A stretch of 64,000 nt of DNA from Sinosporangium siamense (GTDB lineage: Bacteria; Actinomycetota; Actinomycetes; Streptosporangiales; Streptosporangiaceae), in NCBI RefSeq assembly GCF_016863435.1, contig NZ_BOOW01000023.1, forward strand, positions 62,001 to 126,000, read 5' to 3'. Below, piece by piece: positions 17,514-25,869 of this stretch. Within the stretch, counting starts at the first letter, position 1. Each line of letters opens with the position of its first letter. The translations under genes and the position numbers were made by a program. Under the pieces are notes generated by a model that was not told the origin of the DNA, did no database searches, and worked only from the letters and a program-made list of their open reading frames with translations.

Positions 17514-19403
17514 GTGAGACTACGGTCTCTACTGGCGAGCATCTGCGTGCTCGCCATCGCCGGGACGGCCGCACTCGCCGTCGGGTCACCAGCTCAAGCG
17601 ACCACCGATGACCCCACTGTGGCCAAGAACCTCGTAGCCGAAGTGCAGAAGGGCGAGAAGGTACGCGCGATCATCGAGATCGAGCGCGGCCAGAGCCTTG
17701 CAGGCGTGGCCAAGTCCGCTGAATCCGCCTCACGCGCGACCAGCGTCATCAGCCAGGCCGGCTCCGACGGGTTCATCGTCGCCACCGTCGACAAGGCGAC
17801 CCTCGCCGAACTCAAGACCGATGACCGTGTGAAGGCCATCTACAAGGACGAACTGAGCAAGCCGACGCTCGACGCCAGCACCAAGCTGATCGGTTCGGAC
17901 AGGGCCAACAAGGCCGGCTGGACCGGCAAGGGCTCCACGATCGCGATCATCGACACGGGGATCGACCGGGACCACCCCTTCTTCGCCGGACGAATCAAGG
18001 GTGAGGCCTGCTTCTCCACCAACGACCCGGAATGGCAGGCCGTCTCGCTGTGCCCGAACGGCGAGCAGGCCCAGACCGGCCCCGGCGCGGCCGACGCCGA
18101 AACCGCGCAGTGCATGGTGGGCGGCGAGAGCAAGTGCTACCACGGCACCCACGTGGCGGGCATCGCCGCCGGGAAGAAGACCGGGAACGCTCCAGCCAAC
18201 GGCGTCGCGCCGGAAGCGGGCATCCTGCCGATCCAGGTGTTCAGCCGGTTCAACGGCCCCGTCTGCGCGCAGCAGGGTGTCGCCTCCCCCTGCTTCCTCA
18301 GCTTCATCTCCGACCAGAAGCGCGCGCTGCAATATGTCGACGAGGTCCACGCGGGTCTGAACGTCATCGCGGCCAACATGAGCCTTGGCGGCGGCCCGAA
18401 GTACACCGTCCACTGCACCGGGGCGGCTCTTGAGCCGGAGATCGTCTGGCTCACGCAGTTCGGCGTGAGCACGGTCATCTCGTCGGGCAACAACAGCCAC
18501 GAGGACGGCGTTGTCAACCCCGGCTGCATTGAAGCCGCGGTCACAGTCGGCGCGACCGACGACCACGACACCCCGGCCGCCTTCGGCAACCGCGGCCACC
18601 TGCTCGACCTCTTCGCGCCCGGCGTGGCCATCAACTCCGCCCTGACCGGCAACACCTACGGCCCCATTAGCGGCACCTCCATGGCCGCCCCCCACGTCGC
18701 GGGCGCCCTGGCGCTGCTCCGGCAGGCGTACCCGAGCACGCCCACGGAGAAGCTGGTCGAGAAGCTGCAGACCACCGGCAAGAAGATCGAGTACCGCAGC
18801 TCCGAGAAGCCCGTGACCACCCCGCGGATCGACCTCGTCGCCGCTCTCCCGCCTATGCCGACCGCGTCCCCCACCCCGACCGCGACCCCGACGGCCACCG
18901 CGACCGCCACAGCGGCCCCCTCGCCGACCCCGACCCCGACGAAGAGCCAGGAGCCCACCGACCCCGGCATTGTGACCGACCCGATCCCGGTCCCAGACAC
19001 GTGCAAGCGGGGCAACGGCACCAAGCCGCTGAACGCCAAGCAGTGGGCGACCGAGATGCTCCGCGGTAAGGGCAAACTGAGCGACAAGACCCTCGTCTGC
19101 TATCTGACGCTCGCACAGAACGGCAGCAAGGTCTTCCCCGAGGTGACCGACGCCGGCTCCCTCGGCAAGGCCTACAAGGTCCTCGGCACCAAGAGCAAGA
19201 GCGCCAAGGCCCTGCTCGACCGTGAACTGCTGGCCGCCTGGCTCAACTACGCCCACGGCGTCCACAACGGCTCCAGCAAGGTCAACGGCAGCACCACGCT
19301 GAAGAAGGCCATCGGCATCGCCGAGCGGTACCGGACCGCCAACGGCACGTCCGCCCAGCTCAAGAAGTCGGCCGTCTACTTGTACAAGCACGTCAACAAG
19401 TAG
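17514..19403 (+). CDS. Secreted subtilisin-like serine protease (S8) with C-terminal module
   Basis: A 629-residue preproprotein. A signal peptide (1-29, ending SPAQA) and an I9-like propeptide (~35-115) lead to the S8 catalytic domain (~135-445): Asp147 in AIIDTGID, His213 in HGTHVAG, Ser389 in GTSMAAPH. A Pro/Thr-rich linker (~450-490) connects to a C-terminal domain of ~130 residues with motifs LNAKQWATEMLRGKG and LLDRELLAAWLNYAHGVHNG, possibly for surface or substrate binding. Several extra cysteines in the catalytic domain suggest disulfides. Start GTG 17514 follows GGAGGA. A strong terminator follows. Confidence 0.93.
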   Translation: MRLRSLLASICVLAIAGTAALAVGSPAQATTDDPTVAKNLVAEVQKGEKVRAIIEIERGQSLAGVAKSAESASRATSVISQAGSDGFIVATVDKATLAELKTDDRVKAIYKDELSKPTLDASTKLIGSDRANKAGWTGKGSTIAIIDTGIDRDHPFFAGRIKGEACFSTNDPEWQAVSLCPNGEQAQTGPGAADAETAQCMVGGESKCYHGTHVAGIAAGKKTGNAPANGVAPEAGILPIQVFSRFNGPVCAQQGVASPCFLSFISDQKRALQYVDEVHAGLNVIAANMSLGGGPKYTVHCTGAALEPEIVWLTQFGVSTVISSGNNSHEDGVVNPGCIEAAVTVGATDDHDTPAAFGNRGHLLDLFAPGVAINSALTGNTYGPISGTSMAAPHVAGALALLRQAYPSTPTEKLVEKLQTTGKKIEYRSSEKPVTTPRIDLVAALPPMPTASPTPTATPTATATATAAPSPTPTPTKSQEPTDPGIVTDPIPVPDTCKRGNGTKPLNAKQWATEMLRGKGKLSDKTLVCYLTLAQNGSKVFPEVTDAGSLGKAYKVLGTKSKSAKALLDRELLAAWLNYAHGVHNGSSKVNGSTTLKKAIGIAERYRTANGTSAQLKKSAVYLYKHVNK

Positions 19404-19415
19404 CCACGCCAACGG

Positions 19416-19445
19416 AGGTCGGCCACGTCATGACGTGGCCGACCT
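19416..19445 (+). terminator. Subtilase terminator
   Basis: A 30-base perfect palindrome (half-site AGGTCGGCCACGTCA) starts 12 bases after the stop. A hairpin of up to 13 bp with a minimal loop is expected; it could also act in the opposite direction. Confidence 0.75.
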
Positions 19446-19620
19446 TCGTCATGTCGTCCCTGTTGAAGCCGAGGTACGGCGACGCGTAGGAGCCGTCCGA
19501 ACGGGTTCACGGTCGGCAGATCATCGGTAACGACGAAAAGACCGACGGCGGATCGCCCAAATCATCAGGCCATGGCACGCGTCTGACTCATTCGCCGCCG
19601 CACCAGATCGACGGAGACGA

Positions 19621-20337
19621 TCAGCTGAACGCCTGGATCAGATCCGCATGAGTGAAGGTGACCTGGACGGAGCGAGAGTCGGCGTCCTTCAGAAACGTGT
19701 TGAACTGCGGATCGGAGAAGGCACTACCCGGGGTCATATCCTTGACCGGGTTCGAACCGGGAGCGGTGGTCCGGTGCCGGGCATACCAGGGGTCGATCGT
19801 GTAGCACTGCGGGCCCCATGAATCGACGTCATTGGCCGTCCCCGCCCGGTTGACCACGACGAAGGCATGGCCCCCCTGGAGACCGTCGTAGTTGACCAGC
19901 TCCACGACCGAGCCCTGGTCGAGAAGGTCGTTGTGGAGAGCGAGATGACCGAGGACCGCACAGGCGAACCCCGTGCAGACACTGCTGGTGAACTCCCCCA
20001 GCGACTCGGCGCCACGCTTGAGGTAGCCGGTCTTCAGACGTGCGCGGAGTTGCTCGAAGATGGGGCTGGTTAGAGCGTTCCACTCCAGCTCCTTGTCGAG
20101 CAGACCGTGGTTCTTGGCTGCGCCGGCGAAGTTGATCTTCTCGCCGCGGGTGGCGTTCGCGAACGTCTTGGCGTCCGCGATGAGCTGCGGCACCTTGTGA
20201 TCGGTGCCCGGAGGGGCGCTGAAATTGGCTGTAGGCCCCTCCGCGATCGAGGTGAACGGATTCCAAATTTTGGCGGTGTGCAGACGGGTGTTCTGCAACG
20301 CCTGATTGATGGCGGTCATCGCGGTGAGCTTGGACAT
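19621..20337 (-). CDS. Putative transglutaminase/papain-like cysteine enzyme
   Basis: A 238-residue protein without signal peptide or membrane segment. The second half has an ordered Cys-His-Asp pattern: SSVCTGFACAVLG (Cys121, alternatively Cys126), GGHAFVVVNRAG (His157) and YTIDPWYA (Asp182). The spacing and the hydrophobic strand around His fit transglutaminase-like/papain-like folds, seen in toxins and effector proteases. The N-terminal ~110 residues are helical, with no family recognised. I chose ATG 20337 because GAGGAG precedes it; an upstream extension has poor coding character. It stands alone between the subtilase and remnant DNA. The enzyme class is inferred from motif order only. 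Confidence 0.6.
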   Translation of the reverse strand: MSKLTAMTAINQALQNTRLHTAKIWNPFTSIAEGPTANFSAPPGTDHKVPQLIADAKTFANATRGEKINFAGAAKNHGLLDKELEWNALTSPIFEQLRARLKTGYLKRGAESLGEFTSSVCTGFACAVLGHLALHNDLLDQGSVVELVNYDGLQGGHAFVVVNRAGTANDVDSWGPQCYTIDPWYARHRTTAPGSNPVKDMTPGSAFSDPQFNTFLKDADSRSVQVTFTHADLIQAFS

Positions 20338-20782
20338 CCGTACATCTCCTCGTCTCGGGGCACCGCATGATCTCATTCCACCAATGCCCCATGTACCCCT
20401 TTTACCGACAGGAAGAGGATCCCCCCGAGGTATGCCGCATCGGCAGGCTGACGCCAGGCTCCCAAGTGAGAGACACACTGGTCGCCGGAGACACGAAAGC
20501 GGAAAAGTCGGACACCGTCATAATTCGAGAAGCGAAATGCGGACGCTGACCCGCACGCCCTGAGCGCTCACCACACCACCGGCATCGTGGCCACGCCGCA
20601 CACGACGGTGAGAAGCGATGTGTGGGCCCGAAGGTTTGACGAGAGTGCCACTCACCCCATGACAGCCGGATGAGATGATTGCTTGCAGGCCGATTAGCAC
20701 AGCTGCCTTCATGGCTCATGGGGCTAACTGCCATTCGGGCAGCTTCGATCGTCACTGGCGGTTCCCCGAGCTAGTCGTCAGC
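20338..20782. other. Interval with duplicated-cassette remnants
   Basis: No complete gene. On the minus strand a fragment encoding VLIGLQAIISSGCHG (about 20640-20712) matches a similar fragment (VLVGLQMIISTGRHA) near 22060-22125, each downstream of a related lipoprotein C-terminus. The rest (20338-20640) shows no coding pattern I trust. Confidence 0.45.
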
Positions 20783-20846
20783 CTACGGAAGGCCCTTGGC
20801 CTCGATGACCAGCCCCTCGGGCGGCGACTTGATGGCATCGATCAAT
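20783..20846 (-). pseudogene. C-terminal remnant of a lipoprotein-like gene
   Basis: The minus strand encodes IKSPPEGLVIEAKGLP then a stop. This matches the end of the intact gene at 22180-22935 (VTIKPPPKDLVVNAEDLPETYD). It begins directly after the stop of the PIN gene, so the rest of this copy has been replaced by the PIN/HTH module. Confidence 0.6.
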
Positions 20847-21401
20847 TCAGCCGGCTCGTAGAGCAGCGACCGACTCCACGAGGCCTGCTCTCTCCAAAGC
20901 ATCAAGAACGTCATCCACTGTCTCTGGCGGGTTGGTCCGGGAGTCCGCGATCTGCTGCACGCAGGCCCAGACAATACGTCCATCCAAGGCAATCTGCTCA
21001 AGTACGAAGTCATCGGGTGACATCACCTCGATGTCCCATGGCGAGAGGTGTTCTGAGGGAAAGTCCTTGAGGTTGGATGAGACGATGATTTGAGCTCTCA
21101 CCTTGATGGCCGCAGCGAGCACGTGCCGGTCACCCGGATCAGGAAGTTTCAAGCCTTCAATCAGAGGCTCATGTCCCTCGACCAGGCAATCCCGGACGGC
21201 TGAATTCATAAGGGAACGCAGCTTGCCCAGCCTCTCCTCCGGAATGTCAGGACGGTTGGCAACAACATTGCGTTGCATCTCGTCCAGGATAGCGTTGGTC
21301 CACTTCGCCTGGATTCGTCCTGTCATGGCCAGACGGATGAGCAGGTCACGAAGCGTGTTGCCATAAAGCACGTTTGCGTCGTAAACCACAACAAAGCCCA
21401 T
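20847..21401 (-). CDS. PIN-domain RNase toxin (PIN_3-like)
   Basis: A 184-residue PIN-domain protein. Acidic catalytic residues are visible in VVYDANVLYGN (Asp8), ILDEMQRN (Glu) and PDPGDRHVLAAAIKVRA, followed by IIVSSNLKDFP. A C-terminal helical extension (DDVLDALERAGLVESVAALR) completes it. PIN proteins are metal-dependent ribonucleases, used as toxins when paired with an antitoxin. The ATG at 21401 lies two bases after the stop of the HTH gene, so the two are co-translated. Length is normal for this subfamily. Confidence 0.82.
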   Translation of the reverse strand: MGFVVVYDANVLYGNTLRDLLIRLAMTGRIQAKWTNAILDEMQRNVVANRPDIPEERLGKLRSLMNSAVRDCLVEGHEPLIEGLKLPDPGDRHVLAAAIKVRAQIIVSSNLKDFPSEHLSPWDIEVMSPDDFVLEQIALDGRIVWACVQQIADSRTNPPETVDDVLDALERAGLVESVAALRAG

Positions 21402-21403
21402 AC

Positions 21404-21859
21404 CTAAATGCCCAGCTCCTGACCCAGATCAGCAAGTTCATCGGCAACCGTACGCCTTTTCGCGTCATCACGACGCTTGTACTCCTGAAGGTCCTCGTAT
21501 GTGACTCGCCGATGCTTGCCGATCAACCGGAAGGGGATCTCTCCAGCTTCCAGCAGCTTGATCAGATAGGGGCGTGAGACGTTTAACATATCCGCTGCCT
21601 GCTGAGTCGTCAGCTCGGCATGCGACGGTATAACCGTAACTCCTCGGCCTTCAGCCGCCTGAGCGAGGATGAAAGCAAGGAGACTCGCGGCTTCGCGGGG
21701 CAAGATCAAAGGATCTTCGCCGCCATGCTCGCCGGCGACCTGGATGGTGGCCTGATTGGGATACCGCATGAGGTAGTCCTTGATCCGACGCACGGCGCGA
21801 CCGGCCACCTCGGCATCGATCATCCCCGGCTGGACTCGCTTGGCCTGCACGTCTGCCAT
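21404..21859 (-). CDS. Excisionase-type HTH antitoxin, partner of the PIN toxin
   Basis: A 151-residue protein. An N-terminal helical domain (~1-75) precedes an excisionase/MerR-like winged helix: ELTTQQAADMLNVSRPYLIK, then LLEAGEIPFRLIGKHRRV. A short acidic tail (VADELADLGQELGI) could bind the toxin. I chose ATG 21859 because AGGAGG precedes it closely; the longer frame to 21928 lacks such a site. HTH_17 proteins of this kind pair with PIN_3 toxins and repress their own promoter. Confident as a pair; the biology is untested here. Confidence 0.8.
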   Translation of the reverse strand: MADVQAKRVQPGMIDAEVAGRAVRRIKDYLMRYPNQATIQVAGEHGGEDPLILPREAASLLAFILAQAAEGRGVTVIPSHAELTTQQAADMLNVSRPYLIKLLEAGEIPFRLIGKHRRVTYEDLQEYKRRDDAKRRTVADELADLGQELGI

Positions 21860-22179
21860 CACAACACCTCCTCTTCGCAGTATCCGCAACAAGCGAAATA
21901 AACGCAAGTCGTGATCCGGCTTGCCCACAGAGGCTCCACATGAGTCCCTGAAGCCAGGTCCAAGAGATCGCTATAGCGGTCAGCCTGCCTGCCCGATGTG
22001 GCTTCACATGAAGATCCGGTCAGACTTCGACCACCACGGCGATCCGAAGAGTGTGCTGTTCGCCGCGTGCCGGCCGGTTGAGATGATCATTTGCAGCCCG
22101 ACCAGCACGTCCGCGTCCTCAGCTTCACCGTGCGGTCCTAAGCCCGGATTCCTTCCGGGGAACTGCGATGCTCCCTGAA
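21860..22179. other. Upstream region of the HTH/PIN pair with cassette remnant
   Basis: No complete gene. It holds the HTH promoter region and, at about 22060-22125 on the minus strand, the VLVGLQMIISTGRHA fragment that has a counterpart near 20.7 kb. Confidence 0.4.
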
Positions 22180-22935
22180 CTAGTCGTAGGTCTCGGGAAG
22201 GTCCTCGGCGTTGACGACCAGGTCCTTGGGCGGGGGCTTGATGGTTACCTTGGCGCCCCAGCCGGTGAAGCGCATGTCGGAGGCGAGTCCCAGCTCATAG
22301 TCGTCATTCGTCTGCTGAGAGGCCGCCGTGGTCAGGCGGGTGACTCTGGCCCGGGCATCGAACCAGAGCGCCCAGCGGACCTTCTCCCCACGTTCAAACT
22401 CCCCACCTAAAGGCTGACCAGGGATCTGAGAGGTATAGATGGTGCCCTTGGCCGCGCGCGGGCTGATGGAGGAGGCGGTGGCAAGCAGCACTTGCAGCGT
22501 ACGAGGTTCCAGGAGGTCGAGTGTGACGTCCATGGGACTGTTCTCGGGCCATGGACTGCGCAGCCACTTCTTTCCCTTGGGCAGCTTGCGGGCCGTCTCA
22601 CCGCCCGAGGAGTAGTACGCGCCTTTGGCTTTGATAAGCCGCGTCGGGTTAAGAACGTCTTCGTCCAGCATTTCGGAGCGAACCGGGGAGTCGGACGTAT
22701 TGCTGTCCTCTGTCTCCACCAGCCCTCCCTTACGGAACCCGGCTACTCGCGTGGTCCGTAAGGTGGCGAAGTGCTCCCCGTCAGCCGTCACGCGGGTGAC
22801 CACGGAGATGGTGACGCCCCTACCCGGCACAACCTGGGCGCGAAGCGTCTTGACCGGATCGGGCGCGTCGGCAGGGATGGACAGCAGTGTGAGCGGGAGG
22901 AGACTTACGACAAGACCGGCGGCGATCCTTCTCAT
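22180..22935 (-). CDS. Secreted lipoprotein-like protein (LppX/LprG-type fold suspected)
   Basis: A 251-residue exported protein. The signal peptide (MRRIAAGLVVSLLPLTLLSIPADA) has no cysteine at the cleavage site, so it is probably secreted rather than lipidated. The mature part shows the alternating strand pattern of actinobacterial LppX/LprAFG-like proteins: VRSEMLDEDVLNPTRL, GGETARKLPKGKKWLR, VRWALWFDARARVTRLTTAA. The ATG at 22935 follows AAGGAAAT; a 17-residue upstream extension lacks signal logic. A truncated relative lies at 20783-20846. Family assignment is tentative. Confidence 0.6.
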   Translation of the reverse strand: MRRIAAGLVVSLLPLTLLSIPADAPDPVKTLRAQVVPGRGVTISVVTRVTADGEHFATLRTTRVAGFRKGGLVETEDSNTSDSPVRSEMLDEDVLNPTRLIKAKGAYYSSGGETARKLPKGKKWLRSPWPENSPMDVTLDLLEPRTLQVLLATASSISPRAAKGTIYTSQIPGQPLGGEFERGEKVRWALWFDARARVTRLTTAASQQTNDDYELGLASDMRFTGWGAKVTIKPPPKDLVVNAEDLPETYD

Positions 22936-23022
22936 CTCGATTTCCTTCGGCGTCCGGGGAGGGGAATCTTTCCAGCCGAAGATCACTGCGCCGACTCAAT
23001 ATGAGCCTGGCCTACAAGAGCC

Positions 23023-23334
23023 CTACCCGGATGTCCCATGGCGTGTCGTGCTGTCATGCCGCAGTAGCCTCCGAGGTTCTCCACGCTTCGGGCTCACGCC
23101 GAGACCTGCACTGGCCCGAAGTCGCCGCTCGCAGGCTTGCGTGCTCGGCACAGCGCGCAGGGTCAGCCTCGCCCCCGGCCGTGTGACCTCCTGAGTAGTG
23201 GCATCGAGGTCCGACTCGGCCGCTGCAACAAGTTCCAAGGTGAAGGCGCGCAGCTCGTCCGGAGACAGGTGCCGCCCCCAGGGGAAAACCTCCGGCACGG
23301 CCAGAGGATCAGGGCAAGAAACACTTGCGTCCAC
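23023..23334 (-). CDS. Possible small protein of the DUF397/HTH locus, perhaps decaying
   Basis: A 103-codon frame starting at GTG 23334, eleven bases after the DUF397 stop. The first half (VPEVFPWGRHLSPDELRAFT, LELVAAAES) looks like a genuine small helical protein. The second half is Arg-rich and less convincing, so the original stop or frame may be lost. Uncertain as a gene. Confidence 0.35.
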   Translation of the reverse strand: MDASVSCPDPLAVPEVFPWGRHLSPDELRAFTLELVAAAESDLDATTQEVTRPGARLTLRAVPSTQACERRLRASAGLGVSPKRGEPRRLLRHDSTTRHGTSG

Positions 23335-23344
23335 GCTACGGGCT

Positions 23345-23578
23345 CTAGCTCAGATCGAACTCGCCGCCTTTGGCTCCCCCCAGGAATGCCTTCCATTCGT
23401 CAGGCGAGAAGACGAGTGCCGGTCCATCGGGGTTTTTACTGTCACGCACAGCGACAATCCCTGGAATGTTGCGGGCGACTTCAACGCACTGACCGCCGTT
23501 GTCCCCGCTGTACGAACTCTTCGTCCACTGAGCCGCCGTGAGGTCTACGTCCACCGTGGTCAACTCTCTTGGGTCCAT
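23345..23578 (-). CDS. DUF397 protein
   Basis: A 77-residue DUF397 protein with the signature WTKSSYSGDNGGQCVEVA, VRDSKNPDGPALVFSPDEW and F. These actinobacterial proteins are encoded next to XRE-family DUF5753 regulators (bldB/abaA-like loci) and are thought to act with them, possibly as antagonists. Here the partner regulator just upstream has lost its N-terminal half. The ATG at 23578 lies inside the end of that frame (19-base overlap), as in intact loci. The gene itself looks complete. Confidence 0.85.
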   Translation of the reverse strand: MDPRELTTVDVDLTAAQWTKSSYSGDNGGQCVEVARNIPGIVAVRDSKNPDGPALVFSPDEWKAFLGGAKGGEFDLS

Positions 23579-23919
23579 CGCTGCCTGGTCTCCTTGATTA
23601 TCCTGAGCGACTCGCTGGGGCGGTGAGCCTCTGAGCGCAGTTTGTCATACCGCGTCCAGATCAGTGACACGAGTTCAGGGTCCGCCGACACCTCGGTCTT
23701 GGTCGCCGAATCCACCGAAACGGTGGTGGCTGCTTCAGGCAGTTCGGCAATGGTGAAGGCCGACAACAGTCCCACTGTGCATGGTGCGTCGTAGGGGACG
23801 ATCTGGATATGGATGTTTGGCCGTTCGGTCATGGCCAGAAGGTGCTCAAGCTGGTCGAGCATTACGGTCTGTCCGCCGACCGGTCGACGTAGAACCCATT
23901 CGTCCACGAGGACCCACAA
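23560..23919 (-). pseudogene. Truncated XRE-family DUF5753 regulator
   Basis: Only the C-terminal ~115 residues remain: VDEWVLRRPVGG, QLEHLLAMTERPNIHIQIVP, LVSLIWTRYDKLRSEAHRP. An intact protein has about 280 residues with an N-terminal helix-turn-helix. The homology ends at about 23912, where unrelated plus-strand coding sequence begins. The DNA-binding domain is therefore missing, and any product from the in-frame ATG would be a bare DUF5753 tail. Confidence 0.8.
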
Positions 23920-23986
23920 CTACCTCGACGAGCACGGCACCGGTGTGTGGTTCGAACTCTCCATCCCCGACTGGGCGGGCGCCTGA
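23912..23986 (+). pseudogene. C-terminal remnant coupled to the ATP-binding protein gene
   Basis: The plus strand encodes THNYLDEHGTGVWFELS then IPDWAGA and a TGA that overlaps the ATG of the next gene (TGATG). It is the tail of a protein whose body was lost at the junction with the DUF5753 remnant. Family not recognised. Confidence 0.55.
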
Positions 23987-24618
23987 TGGGATTCACGGCA
24001 GCGCCGGAGAGGCGCGGAGGCGACGTATCCAAGGTGCAAGACCCGGTCTTCCGGGACAACCGCGGCCGGCTGTTCGTCCCGCCAACGGGTGAGCACGACC
24101 CCCGGTTGCAACAGGCGGTCGTGCGCCTACTGCCCGGCGGCCTGGTCTGGCGGCGGCTGTTCCCATGCCGTGCGGACCAGGTACGGCAGGCGCGAGCATT
24201 CGTGCGATTCATGACATACGGCCACCCCCTGGCCGACTACGCCGAGATCGCCGTATCCGAATTGGCCAGACTGGCGGTGACCCGCGGTGCGGACAGGCCG
24301 TTCTTCACGTCGTTCGTCGTGGAGGTGAAACAGTTCGGCCCCCAGGCCGAAAGACTACGCCTCAGCGTGTACGACTCCGGCCCCAACGGCATACCCACCC
24401 ACCGCGAGCGCCACATTTCAGTCCTCGACCAACCCCCACCGAGAGAGGCCGGCGACCTGGGGATGGAGGTCATCCACGCCCTACCCGCGACCGTCCGCTA
24501 CCGCGACTCCTACGACGGGCAGCCGTCCTATCCGGTGAGCATCGAGTTCAACGGCCTCCCCCCGGAGTACGACGATGACGACGAGGAGTTTTACGACGAC
24601 TCGGGCAAAGGGGCCTGA
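23986..24618 (+). CDS. ATP-binding (HATPase_c_2, anti-sigma-type) protein
   Basis: A 210-residue protein of the small GHKL ATPase type common in streptomycetes and relatives. FPCRADQVRQARAFVRF opens the domain, YAEIAVSELARLAVTRG is the N-box region, VYDSGPNGIPT the G1-like motif and GDLGMEVIHALPATV the G2-like region. The C-terminus is acidic (YDDDDEEFYDD). Such proteins act as serine kinase/anti-sigma or signalling modulators. The ATG overlaps the stop of a truncated upstream frame, so translation originally depended on that partner. The N-box Asn is not obvious, which may mean altered activity. Confidence 0.7.
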   Translation: MGFTAAPERRGGDVSKVQDPVFRDNRGRLFVPPTGEHDPRLQQAVVRLLPGGLVWRRLFPCRADQVRQARAFVRFMTYGHPLADYAEIAVSELARLAVTRGADRPFFTSFVVEVKQFGPQAERLRLSVYDSGPNGIPTHRERHISVLDQPPPREAGDLGMEVIHALPATVRYRDSYDGQPSYPVSIEFNGLPPEYDDDDEEFYDDSGKGA

Positions 24619-24841
24619 TGCCGCCAGTGTGCCGGCACTCATGGATACGCTGGTGGAGAGTCTGCACGCTGAGCCAGAGATCGATCCCGTGGTGCGCTCC
24701 GGGTGAGGCTGGGTTGCTGTTAGTGTTGGCGACCTCAGATCCGCAACCTTCTCCCGATGGTCTTGAGGGCCCAAGCTGAAGCACGTGCTCCAGCTGTGGG
24801 GGAAGGCGCAAGATCTCCATTGACAGTAGGAGAGTCTTGCC

Positions 24842-25801
24842 ATGCGTGAAATCAAGCAGATCAAGAGTGCGCCGGAATCCGGAAAACTGCGGCTGCTGAC
24901 CGTGGTCAGCGCGCGGAAGGACGCCGGCAGCAGCCCGACTGGGATCGTCGGACGGAGCCTGGCACAGCAGTTGCTCGCCGTCGGCGATCGCGTGCGCGTG
25001 ATCGCCGAGTCCGACCAGTTGGCCGACTGGCCTGATGCGGTCGAACTTGTCGAGGGCTCCATCACCCGGCCGGAGGAGTGCGCCGAGGTCTTCAACGGCG
25101 TTGACGGTGTCTTTCTCGCCGGCGCCCAGCCCTCGACGGTTCAGGATGCGCTCGCGCTCGCGCTGGCCGCCGGTGTCCGGCGTATCGTGGTGCTGTCCTC
25201 GCACGGGCCGGAATACGAGGAGTCCTATCCGCCGGAGACGTGGTTCTGGCTGGCCATCGAAAGAGCCGTCGAGCGTTCAGGGATGGAGTGGACTCACATC
25301 CGCCCATCGGCTGTGATGGGGTCCATGCTCGAAGGCAGCTATCCCGCCACGGGATCGGACTGGCCGGACACCATCCGACGCGAACTGGTCGTCCGGGAGG
25401 CATTCCTGGACGAAGGCCACTATCCGTTCATCCACGAAGACGACCTGGCTGCCGTCGCAGTGTCGGCACTGCGCGACGACGAGTACGTCGGCGGCATCCT
25501 TGAGGCGGTCGGCCTGCCGCTCAGCACCCTTTCTCGCGTGCGGAGCATTGCCAAGGCCATCGGCCGCGACATCGACGCCGTCGAGCTGACACCCGCCGAC
25601 AGCCGCACGAACTGGCGCCGTCGTGGCTGGCCCGACAGCGGCATCGACGTGACGCTGTACGCCCTTGAGGAGTACGGCGCGCAACTGGCCGAACTCACCC
25701 AATGGACGCTCGATCAACGGCCTTCCGTACAGGAGATCATCGGCCGCTCACTGCGCACCTACGACGACTGGGCGATCGAGAACGCAGACCGGTTCCGCTG
25801 A
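24842..25801 (+). CDS. NmrA-like NAD(P)-binding protein (atypical SDR)
   Basis: A 319-residue Rossmann-fold protein. The dinucleotide-binding turn is degenerate (SSPTGIVGRSLAQQLLAVGD). Further features are VELVEGSITRPEEC, GVDGVFLAG and VRRIVVLSSHGPEYEES, then a substrate half with WTHIRPSAVMGSML and YPFIHEDDLAAVAVSAL. These are the marks of NmrA/NAD(P)H-binding SDRs, which act as redox sensors or reductases. The ATG at 24842 follows GTAGGAGAG. The interval before it (24619-24841) holds only a short fragment (LVESLHAEPEIDPVVRSG, ~24652-24702) that may be a gene tail. Confidence 0.85.
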   Translation: MREIKQIKSAPESGKLRLLTVVSARKDAGSSPTGIVGRSLAQQLLAVGDRVRVIAESDQLADWPDAVELVEGSITRPEECAEVFNGVDGVFLAGAQPSTVQDALALALAAGVRRIVVLSSHGPEYEESYPPETWFWLAIERAVERSGMEWTHIRPSAVMGSMLEGSYPATGSDWPDTIRRELVVREAFLDEGHYPFIHEDDLAAVAVSALRDDEYVGGILEAVGLPLSTLSRVRSIAKAIGRDIDAVELTPADSRTNWRRRGWPDSGIDVTLYALEEYGAQLAELTQWTLDQRPSVQEIIGRSLRTYDDWAIENADRFR

Positions 25802-25869
25802 CTCCTGGCCTGCGGCCGGCCCTACCGCGAGCACCGTCCCCAGCCACCGCCGCCCCCAGGGGCGGCGGG

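Noticed and set aside
20402-20755. A 117-codon minus-strand frame in the lipoprotein remnant area
   Set aside because: It spans two unrelated pieces of sequence, lacks a start signal and overlaps the duplicated fragment in a different frame.
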